A stretch of 64,000 nt of DNA from Triticum aestivum (Eukaryota; Streptophyta; Magnoliopsida; Poales; Poaceae), in the NCBI RefSeq assembly GCF_018294505.1, contig NC_057807.1, positions 271,169,369-271,233,368 of the forward strand. Direction: 5' to 3'. Shown here one piece after another: positions 55,052-64,000 of the stretch. Position 1 is the first letter of the stretch. Every line of letters starts with the position of its first letter. The notes under the pieces were generated by a model. The model saw only the letters and a list, made by a program, of their open reading frames with translations. It had not been told where the DNA came from and searched no databases. Both the position numbers and the translations under genes were made by a program.

Positions 55052-56963
55052 TCGCTGACATGTTGGCTATTCTGATTGAGCGCGTCAAGCAGGACATCCA
55101 GATTGCAGGAGTAGTGCCACACCTTGTGGATGATGGTCTCTCTATTCTGCAATATGACGATGACACGATTTTTTTTATGGAACATGACCTGGACAAGGCT
55201 CGAAATCTTAAACTCTTGTTGTCAGCGTTTGAGCAAATATCAGGTCTTAAAATAAACTTCCATAAAAGCAAACTTTTCTGCTTTGGAGAAGCCACTGAGG
55301 CGGTGGCCGAATATGCTGACCTGTTTGGTTGCGCACATGGCCAATTCCCGATTAAATAATTAGGAATACCGATTCATTATCTACATCTCCCCATTGCAGA
55401 GTGGAAGCATGTAGAGGAGCGGTTAGAGAAACGATTGAGCAGTTGGAAAGGCAAACTGCTCTTAGTTGGAGGACGACTGATTTTGATTAACTCCGTCCTC
55501 ACAAATATGGTTCTCTATATGCTTTCTTTTTTCCAACTCCCAAAAGGGGTCCTGCAAAGACTAGACTATTTTAGATCCAGATTCTTTTGGCAAGGAGATG
55601 GTGAAAAGAAAAAATACAAACTGGCCAAATGGAGTGTGGTTTGTAGGTCAAAAGACCAAGGTGGGCTGGGAATTCATGACATGCAAATCAAGAATGAGGC
55701 CCTACTTAGTAAATGGTTGTTTAAACTTCTTGCTGAGGATGGTGTTTGGCAAACCATGCTGTGTAACAAGTATCTAGGTCAAAAGGCGGTGTCTCAAGCA
55801 TATTGAACACCTGGCGACTCGCACTTTTGGGCTGGCCTAATGGTGGCAAAGAAACATCTCTTTCGCTTTGGGTCTTTGGCGATAAGGGACGGGTCAGAGG
55901 TTCGTTTCTGGGAAGACATTTGGCTAGGCAATGCTAGTCTTCGAGAACAAATGCTAGGCAATGCCAGTCTGCGTACAACATTGCTCGCGAAAAGATTAAT
56001 ACTATTGCGCAAGTGCTCAGTTCATCCCCACCCAACATTTCGTTTAGGCGAGATTTGATTGGCCCCTGACTTATGTCATGGCACAATCTTTTATTTCGTC
56101 TGAATTCGATTAATCTTAGACAAGGCCGAGACGTGTTTCACTGGAACCTTACTCCATCAGGATCATTCACAATAGACTCTATGTATCGTGCACTCATGCA
56201 TTCTGAGATACCGGTGAGTAATAACAAGAAAATCTGGAAGTCAAAAAATCCACTAAAAGTTAAAATCTTCATGTGGTATCTTCGTAGGGGAGTTGTTCTA
56301 ACCAAAGATAACCTCGCACGGCGCAACTGGCCAGGGAGTAAGAAGTGTTGTTTTTGTACTCATGAAGAGACAATCAAACACCTCTTTTTCCAATGCAAAT
56401 TTGCACGTTCTATGTGGTCAATCATCCAAATAGTGTCAAATTTATATCCACCCACAAATGTCACCAATATTTTTGGTCATTGGTTGGGCGGTATTCCAAA
56501 TAGATTGAAAACGCTAATACGGGTGGGAGCATACGCCTTACTATGGTCGCTTTGGCTATGCAGAAATGATTTGGTTTTCAATGATAAAAATGCATCTCCT
56601 TTGCAGGTTATTTTCTGTTGTACGCACTCGCTTCGTACGTGGTCTACGCTACAACGAACAGAGCACTAACCGCTGTTCAAGGTGGTGTGTACGCGGTTGG
56701 AGCAGGTGGCTACGGTGGTTTTTACCCAACATAGATGACAGCATAATCTCCGGATCGGTCCACCATCCCTTACGACATAGGCGTAGTGTCGGTCTATAGG
56801 ACTCTACTGTCGCCAATTTGTCCTTTTTTTCCTTTCATTTTGTCAGACTTTACGTGTTTGGCTGTGTGCATCCTAGTTATGCAGAGGCCGGGTGTTACTC
56901 ATAATGCTTTGTATCCGCTTGATGCTACATTTCGAGATAACAAAAGCGCCCTTTATCGAAAAA
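55052..56963 (+). mobile_element. 5'-truncated L1-type LINE, 1912 bp
   Basis: Bounded by perfect 16-bp duplications and ending in a short A-run (56959-56965). It contains the second half of ORF2: RT from the SILQYDDDTIFFMEHD box, the thumb/connection part (55357-55806) and the zinc-finger-like tail (56073-56669). The usual YADD box reads YDDD, with a non-standard residue before the two aspartates. Stops lie at 55357-55359 and 55804-55806, and there is a frame change near 56040. A 3' untranslated part follows 56669. Confidence 0.9.
55060..56669 (+). pseudogene. L1 ORF2 remnant (RT C-terminus and zinc-finger tail)
   Basis: In L1 elements ORF2 nicks the target and copies the RNA there. The endonuclease and the first RT motifs are absent because of 5' truncation. 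Readable order: RT palm (QYDDDTIFF), SGLKINFHKSKLFCFGEA, LGIPIHYLHLPIAEWK, RFFWQGDGEKKKYKLAKWSV, GGLGIHDMQIKNEALLSKWL, then DSHFWAGLM, RFWEDIWLGNASLREQ, and the zf-RVT region NPLKVKIFMWYL ... KCCFCTHEETIKHLFFQCKFA. A 33-bp tandem copy at about 55924-55986 duplicates LGNASLR. No full-length protein is possible. Confidence 0.88.
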
Positions 56964-56979
56964 AAGGATTGGCTCAATG

Positions 56980-57587
56980 AAATTTTCTCTCTCATTCCAT
57001 GAAGTTGACCGTATGAAAAATCTTATGCTTTTCAACCATACAAATCAAACAAACATCGTAAGTAAAAGATTCTCCAAAATTCATATGAAACTCTTTTGAA
57101 CCAAAGAGGCCTGAAAATACGAGGACGTTTGCAGGAAGTCATTTTATTTCTCCTGCCCAATGACTTGACATTCTGTTCCTGGCAAAGGTACGAATCCCAC
57201 GCGATTCGACACTTCGGGGCTACTTCTTTTCTATTGTAATACCGTCTAGAACGAATGAGTAATTTGAGAACCATGATTATAGTTGATGGGAACTATTTCT
57301 GTTTCTTTGTTATACTATCTAAATAAATGAATATCAGTAGAACTAAAATTGTAGTTTAAAATAAGACTATAGTTGAGTTAACATTTTTCACTAATTAATG
57401 TGTCTCATCCTTTGCAAGCGCCTCTTTGGTTCAACGTTATTTTCATAGGAATTTTGGAATATCATGATCCTTGATTACTATTTTTTTTCCTGAATGAGTT
57501 GCTTGATCTGTAGGATTTAGTTGTATAGGAATAATTTGCAAGGATTATTTTGCACTGTCCACTTAGCGTCTTCAAGAATTCGTTTTA
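56980..57587. repeat. Harbinger-like MITE sequences interrupted by LINE and solo LTR
   Basis: TGAACCAAAGAGGCC at 57097-57111 and GCCTCTTTGGTTCAA at 57420-57434 are opposite copies of a terminus common to PIF/Harbinger-type MITEs in grasses. The second is followed by ATTTTCATAGGAATTTTGG, a typical internal phrase. The element beginning at 57420 is cut at 57587 by the solo LTR. Class assigned by recognition. Confidence 0.5.
57583..57587. other. Solo LTR target duplication, left copy (TTTTA)
   Basis: TTTTA here and at 61573-61577 flank the TG...CA unit. Confidence 0.85.
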
Positions 57588-60500
57588 TGTAGCGACCCGA
57601 CCTCAGACGGTCAAGTCTCTGTGTACTGTGCCATCCCTGGATCAGTATGCTGGCACACGCAGTACATCAATGTATATATCAAAGTGCAATCACATGTATA
57701 AATAACGTAAAACTGATATATACCTCATAAGTCTCAGCGGAAACAAACAATCGGGTGTGGAGTCCCATCAACGCCATCGGCAGGTTGAGTGTAGACCGGA
57801 ACCCAATCAACGAAACTCACTTGTCGTATAAAATCCTGCAACATGATATGTTGCAGCCATGTAGGTCAGTACATAGAATGTACCGGCAAGATCACTGTAA
57901 GAAGAACAGATGATAAAACTATACTATATGCAATATGGCTTTGTGGCTCTGTATCCGAGGTTTTTGCGTAAAAGTTGGTTTTATTTTCCCTACAACAAAG
58001 AAAATGACCGGAGTCTGTACTATGGAGTTTTCTATCATGACATGGTTCCGCCAACCGATGTCTCATAGCCCAAATCATCATAAGTTGCCCACAATTAAAT
58101 TATCAGTCTGGTGTTGAGAGTTCCGAGATAGATCCAAGTCCGGAGGCTCAAGTTGTCGTAACCGGGGACACAACTAATCGATTAGGTTTTAACCCTCTAC
58201 AGAGGTTTGTACACTTTACCCACAAGATTCGGTCCCTCTCTTTACGTTCTCGCACTTCATGATGTTTGAGAACAAGACGATCGAAACATGGTCTTCCGAA
58301 GAGTTCCCCTGGTCATTGTCTGGTGCTCATCCAATCCTACCGTAGTTCTACATATGCTAGCACCGTCCCAGCCAGAGTCACAACTAAGATCAACCAAGCC
58401 AGAGCCCATAGTGACTTGCGGTTGCACAGGTAAGCTTTCGGGCATGAAGTATTCTTCCGTCTCTTTGAGTCTGGGTGAAGCTTTCTGCAAGATGTCATGG
58501 CGCTTCTCCATGCATCCTGGCCATCCACTGGTTGCTCCAGGGTGCCCGTCAACCGTCCTTCACCCAGTAGTGTTTATTTGAATTCTTGTCTCGAGTCTCG
58601 AAATCTTGAAGTCTTGAAAGTCCTAAAGATGCAATCCTTGCCGATGCCATCATGAATTTGTCGTCATTGACGTAGAGTCCTCCATTCTCACACCACTCTC
58701 GAGCACTCATACCAACCCCATCTACTATAGCGTAGCATTGAAATAAAACAACATCCCGGGCTTGATAACAGGGAGATGGGTTCCTACCTCATGCATTCTA
58801 CTCAACAACAAGGTTCAATAACACTACTGAAGGATTGTTGCAAAGATGACACTAAATGCAATAAAAACATAGGTATGAAAAGCATGGTCAAAGTGAACTT
58901 TCCTGGTAATACTTGATGAAGATAACAACGCTGTCAGAAAATGACTTGGTAGAACTAATCGTCACTCTCCGAACAAAACCTATATAGTCAAACATAGCGT
59001 TCACATAAGCAATCATTCTAGCAAGCAATACTAACACTCAAAATAACAATTAAAACAAAAAATAAAAACTCAATAATAAAACTCCAACAAATTCCAAAGA
59101 AGCTTCAAATAAAACTAGAAAGAAAAACTACTAACGAAAATCTACAACTTTCCTACAAGCATCTAACATAGTTTTGCCCCCCAAAAAAACTTAACAGCAA
59201 TTAAAACACTAAACTAATGATTTAACAGAAAATAAAAAGTAAAACAACTAAGTTAACAGAAAGTATTTTTCATAAAATTTTATTTGCAAAAAGAAACAAA
59301 TAAAAAGCTTTTATAAAACTCTAACTATGACCTATAGAAGTTTTCATACAAAACTAAGGAAAATAAAATTTTAAAATAAAAATAAAATTTTGCCCTGTTG
59401 TCTAACAGAACAAAACCAATTTTTGCCAAAAGTTACAAAAAGAAATAATTTAAAACTAATAAAAACATTAAAGAAAAGACCAAAACAAAACTATAACTAA
59501 AACAATATTGTTTTGCTAAAAACCTAATTTAAAATAAACTAAAAATAAATAACTATATGCTACTGGATAAAAAAACAATAACAAGGCAGTAGCAAAAAGA
59601 CTCAATCAAAAATATTTTATAAAACTCAAGTTATGGCCAAATTACTAATTTGAACAAATTTCATCAAATTCAATTTTAAACTACTCATAATTTAAATGCA
59701 ATTACATAAACAGAAACCTTAACAAATTTGTGACACAATGCAATTGGAATCACTCAAAATCATTAAGCAGGCTAAAAGATACCAGCAATCTAAGATTGAA
59801 ACATTTTCTGTTTTTAAAACAGAAACGAAAATAAACTAAAAAAAACAGATCGGATAGGTGCTACGCGTCGGGCTGCTACTGGGCTAGAGGATGAGCGATC
59901 CAACTCTAAACTGCGCTCGGCCGATTCCTAAGTAAAACACGTACGGGCAATCAAATAAACTAAACCGATCGCCGGTTAGATCTAAACCGAAGAATAACCA
60001 TGATTAAAAGCCGATCTAACAAAATAAACATAACTCTTCGCAGGATCTAATCTACACCGTTAGATTAAGATCAGACAGGGAGGAGAGAAGGGGAGCTCAT
60101 AGCGGGAGGCGGTGGAACTCCGGCGATGGCGGTGGTGGCTGTGGTCGACGGTGGCGATGCTCCCGTGGTCGTCGGCGTCGGGGAAGAGCACGAGAAGACG
60201 AGGCGCTCAATGGCGAGCTTGGCGGTGGTCGGTAGCAAGCTTGGGGACGACGTAGTCGAGCAGGGCGAGATCGACGGCGGCGGTGATGCTCGGTGATGAA
60301 GGGGGCGATGATCCTGGCGGTTGTAAGCGGCGGCGGTGGTGTTCAGGCGATGTGGGGGAGCAAGGGGAGGTCGGGGGTGGTCTCGGGGAGGAGCGAGGTG
60401 GTCTGGGCGATGCGGTAGAACGATAATGGTGCGGAGGCGGTGCTCGGCTCCGGCGAGCAATAGACGGGGAGGGAGAGGGGTTCGGGGGTCAGGAAGGGGC

Positions 60501-61572
60501 GGAACGGGGTGAGGGGAGGGGTATTTATAGGGGCGGGGTCGACTTGGAGGAGGGGGCAAATCAGGGAGGGGATCCCGCGATCTCTGGAATACGGCGGCAG
60601 CGGTGGTGCAATCCGGCTGTGGCGATTGCGTGTGGAGGAGGAAGGCGACGATGGGGTCCACTGTCAGCGAGACAGGGCGAGTGGGAGAGGATCGGGCGAC
60701 CGGGGCGGAGGCAGTTCGCGCGAGGAAAGAGGCCATGGGCCGATTCAGCTAGCTGGGCCGTGAGGCGGAGAGAGAGAGAGAGAGAAAAGGAGAGGTGGGC
60801 CTCGGTGGCTTCAGCCATTTTTTTTAATTTTATTTTTTTACAGAGAGTAAATCTAATACAAAAAAGTGAACAAAATAAAATTATACATAGACATATAATA
60901 TATCAAAAAATTCAAAAAAAGATTTCCTAAAACATGAACTATTTATAAAGTTCAAATAAAATCCACAAAAAAATAAAGCAAACAGTGCTACTGTTGCATT
61001 AAAATCCAAAAAAATCATTTTTAAAACACCAAAATGATTTCAAAATTATTTTCTCCTAATTTTCCATTGAAGGGAGTCATTTTACCCTTATTTCTATTTA
61101 TTTATTTCTAGGAGAAAAATAATTTGAATAAAACCCAAATAGTTGCAAATTTGAAAGGGAGTTTCAAAAAAATACTTTCAAATGACTTTCAATTTGATTC
61201 TTTTTAACTTCCAACTCATATTTCATATAATTGAAGAAGTCATTTTATCTTCTCTCCTTAAAATCATTGAGTTGCATAAAGTTTCAAATTTGAAATACTT
61301 CCAAATGGAATTCAAGTCTTTTCAAAACCCTTTTCATTTATTTAAATGGAAGAATTCATGTCATCTTCTCTCTAGGGTTTTGTGTTTGAATTGAATTTGA
61401 ATTTTTGAGATCAAAATGCAAGGATGAAAGGTTGGGAAAGTCATTTTATTCCCTCTCATTCAACTTTCAAAAGTTTCAAAATTCCACTCACTTTCAGTCA
61501 ATCAATGAAACAAACAATCATAATAATTTATTTAATATAACATTCCAAAATTTAGAATTTTGGGATGTTACA
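57588..61572. mobile_element. Solo LTR of a long-LTR gypsy element (3985 bp)
   Basis: Begins TGTAGCGACCCGACCTCAG and ends TTGGGATGTTACA, flanked by TTTTA on both sides, with no gag, pol, primer site or polypurine tract inside. The start phrase is common to long Triticeae gypsy LTRs. A GC-rich block (60070-60780) holds a 221-codon minus-strand ORF rich in Pro, Ser and Thr that I treat as compositional. A-rich sequence fills 58990-59860. Recombination between two LTRs is the usual origin of such solo copies. Confidence 0.87.
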
Positions 61573-61577
61573 TTTTA

Positions 61578-61975
61578 TCTCCTATTTACATTGCAATCTT
61601 TTGATTTTGCTATTCATGCACTTTTAGGAATCTTGTGAATGAAAGTGGCTAGGGTATATGCCTCTTTGGTTCGTTGGTTTCTAAAACCATCAAAAATAGG
61701 AAAAACATAGGATCCATATGCTAATCCTACAAAAAAAAGCACACAGAAGAATAAAAAATTTGCTTGCACCACGTAAAATTTCAGAAAACTATTGTTAACA
61801 ATTAGGTGAATACCTAAAGTAAAACTTCTTTTGCAAGTGCATGCAAAGCCGACCATAGAAAAAAAACTTATGGTGTCTAATTTTACAAACCAAAGAAACA
61901 ATACAAGATACAAATTGTAAGAAATAGGACCGAGGATATTCCTATGAAATTCTTTGAGGCACATAACTTAGCCAA
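61578..61975. repeat. Harbinger-like MITE sequence
   Basis: Begins as the continuation of the element split by the solo LTR. A further copy seems to run from GCCTCTTTGGTTCG (61660) to ATTCTTTGAGGC (61949-61960), with CCTATGAAATTC just before the right end mirroring the left-end style. No coding. Confidence 0.5.
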
Positions 61976-62390
61976 AAACAAACAAAATAAATCGGGAACA
62001 CCTAAAAATAGGGGGAAATTATCTCTTTGAAAAAATATTTATTTGAAAAACTGTTGTAGGGTGGAACCCTAGTGGCTGATCTTTCACAAATTGGAGGGGG
62101 GTTCCCGAGGAAAATGACGAACACACGAGGGGAAACAAGAGGAAACACTCAAATCAACGAGAAACGATCACACATGTGCTAGATCCATGAAGACAATGAG
62201 AGATGCATGATTCAAATCCAACAAACGGGGGATACAAAGGTCACTAGTTCATCTCCTAGGAGGTCTTGAATCCACTAGGGGATCTTCCCTCAAGAGGGGG
62301 TCTTGAATCCACTTAAGGGATCTTCTCCTAGGAGGCCTTGGTCTTCAATAGAGTAGGTATCAAGTGGATGAGCAATTCTCCAAATGAGAT
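61976..62390. repeat. Unclassified retroelement-like segment
   Basis: TGTAGGGTGGAACCCTAGTGG at 62053 looks like an LTR start. It is followed by repeated GGTCTTGAATCCACT phrases (62261-62275 and 62299-62313). No other end or duplication was found. Confidence 0.35.
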
Positions 62391-63623
62391 GAAATTTTAC
62401 GGAGAATTACTTTTGAATAAATAAAAAATACTGGAGAAAATAAATACCGAAGGGGGCCACCTAGGTGCCCACAAGGCACCAGGGCGCGCCACCCCCTCCA
62501 GACGCGCCCTGGTGGGTAGTGGGCACCTCGGCCCACCTCTGGTGCCCATCTTCTGGTACATAAGGTCTTTTGACCTAGCAAAAATAAGGAGAGGACTTTC
62601 GGGACGGAGCGCCACCGCCTCGTGGCGGAACTTGGGCAGGAGCACTTTTGCCCTCTAGCGAAGCGATTCCGCTGGGGGGAACTTCCCTCTCGGAGGGGGA
62701 AATCAAGCCATCGTCATCACCAACAACCCTCTCATCTTTGAGAGGGCAATCTTTATCAACATCTTCAACAACACCATCTCATCTCAAACTCTAGTTCATC
62801 TCTTGTGTTCAATCTTTGTATCAGAATCACAGATTGGTACCTGTGGGTGACTAGTAGTGTTGATTACATCTTGTAGTTGATGCTAGCCGGTTTATTTGGT
62901 GGAAGATTATATGTTCAAATCCATTATGATATTTATTACTCCTCTGATCTTGAGCATGAATATGTTGTGTCGGGAGTTACCTTTTTTCTTGAGGACACGG
63001 GAGAAGTCATGTTGCAAGTAATCATGTGAACTTGATATTCATTTGATATTTTGATGGTATGTATGTTGTGGTTCCTTAGTGGTGTTATGTGAACGTCGAC
63101 TACATGACACTTCACCATCTTTGGGCCCAAGTGAATGCATTATGGAGTAGTTATTTGATGATGGGTTGCTAGAGTGACAGAAGCTTAAACCATAGTTTAT
63201 GCGTTATTCCATAAGGGGCTGATTTGGATCCATATGTTTAATGCTATGGTTAGATTTTATCTTAATACTTCTTTCGTAGTTGCGGATTCTTGAGAGGGGG
63301 TTAATCATAAGTGGGAGGCTCGCTCAAGTAAGAACAACACCCAAGGACCAGTCCAACCACATATCATATTATCAAAGTAGCGAACGCAAATCAAACCAAC
63401 ATGATGAAAGTGACTAGATGAGATTTCTGTGTACCCTCAAGAACGTTTTACTTATCATAAGAGACTGTTCCGGTCCTTTGCCACAAAAGGATTGGGCTAT
63501 CTTGCTGTACTTTTGTTACCGTTACTATTACTTGCTCGTTACAAATTATCTTGCTATCAAACTACCTGTTACCGACAATTTTAGTGCTTGCAGAAAATAC
63601 CTTGCTGAAAACCGTTTAACATT
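62391..63623 (+). repeat. Sabrina-like gypsy LTR fragment
   Basis: Phrases such as GACTTTCGGGACGGAGCG, GGAACTTGGGCAGGAGCAC and GAACGTCGACTACATGACAC follow in the order I know from Sabrina-type wheat LTRs. The fragment is 5'-truncated and stops at CTTGCTGAAAACCG-TTTAACATTT, short of the normal LTR end, where another LTR begins. Family name by recognition only. Confidence 0.6.
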
Positions 63624-64000
63624 TTGAAAGGATCGACAAGAGGTGTCTAGAGGGGGTTGAATAGACTCTAAGCAAGAAAAGTTGCAGTTTTTAATTTCTT
63701 TAAGTTGAAGTGGAGTTTTGGCACAAGTTTAACATTCATGATACATATCAAGCAAGCATGCAAAGAGTATATGAGCAGCGGAAAGTAAAGCATGCAATTT
63801 GCAAGAATGTAAAGGGATGGGATTGGAGTGTGCAAACGCAATTTGGACACATGGAGATTTTTGATCCGTGGTTCTGATAGGTAGTGCTATCATACATCCA
63901 CGTTGATGGAGACTTCAACCCACGAAAGGTAATGGTTGCGCGAGTCCACGGAGGGCTCCACCCACGAAGGGTCCACGAAGAAGCAACCTTGTCTATCCCA
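63624..64000 (-). repeat. LTR edge, palindrome-rich family, minus strand (continues beyond window)
   Basis: The reverse complement of 63690-64000 matches 18466-18780 of the LTR at 17169-18847, including CTTCGTGGGTTGAAGTCTC and TTACTTTCCGCTGCT. Its terminal ~60 bp (TGAAAGGATCGACAAGAGG) differ from the 18847 end, so it is a subfamily. The LTR is cut by the window edge. Confidence 0.75.

Noticed and set aside
60071..60736. 221-codon minus-strand ORF starting MASFLARTASAP
   Set aside because: Lies wholly inside the solo LTR, is Pro/Ser/Thr-rich and low in complexity, with no recognisable domain.

Overview
This window is nuclear DNA of a large-genome grass, most probably a Triticeae species (wheat, Aegilops or barley group). 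The evidence is dense nesting of LTR retrotransposons whose LTRs resemble BARE/Angela-type Ty1-copia and Sabrina-type Ty3-gypsy elements, CACTA DNA transposons, L1-type LINEs and MITEs, plus one intron-containing host gene with typical monocot GC-rich first-exon composition. Family names are from recognition by eye, not from a database search.

Layout. 1-4018: part of a large gypsy-type LTR on the minus strand. 4833-13004: a decayed copia element on the minus strand whose 3' LTR carries a 982-bp insertion of unknown family (5302-6283). 13005-19640: gypsy-type LTR debris, then a large LTR element whose LTRs and internal region are full of a short palindrome (TCGGT-N3-ACCGA). It contains a two-frame protein-coding region that may have its own promoter and leader intron. 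20621-22917: the only convincing host gene, a four-exon bZIP transcription factor of plant group E type (239 aa). 23665-30360: a broken Tat-like Ty3-gypsy element, cut inside its integrase by a CACTA transposon starting at 30361, which is itself split by a younger copia element (31633-39455, TSD CGTAC). 39789-42065: two LTR fragments. 42066-50460: an AT-rich transposon-like tract with oppositely oriented short-motif arrays, tRNA-like modules, an A-B-B-A-B duplication and a 5'-truncated LINE. 50721-51131: a foldback MITE. 55052-56963: a 5'-truncated LINE with a perfect 16-bp target duplication. 57588-61572: a ~4-kb solo LTR (TSD TTTTA) inserted in Harbinger-like MITE sequence. 62391-64000: a Sabrina-like LTR fragment and the edge of another palindrome-rich LTR.

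Working together. The bZIP gene sits in a small low-repeat island (about 19.7-23.2 kb) and is the only feature likely to have a cellular role. All retroelement polyproteins seen here carry stops, frameshifts or lost catalytic residues, so none looks autonomous. Target-site duplications let the insertion order be read: gypsy, then CACTA, then copia in the central nest; Harbinger-like MITE, then solo LTR on the right. No CRISPR, operon, rRNA or functional tRNA was found, and I saw no clear new host system. The points most worth a second look are the palindrome-rich LTR element with its internal transcription unit, the unexplained 982-bp insertion, and the tRNA-like/A-B-B-A-B tract.
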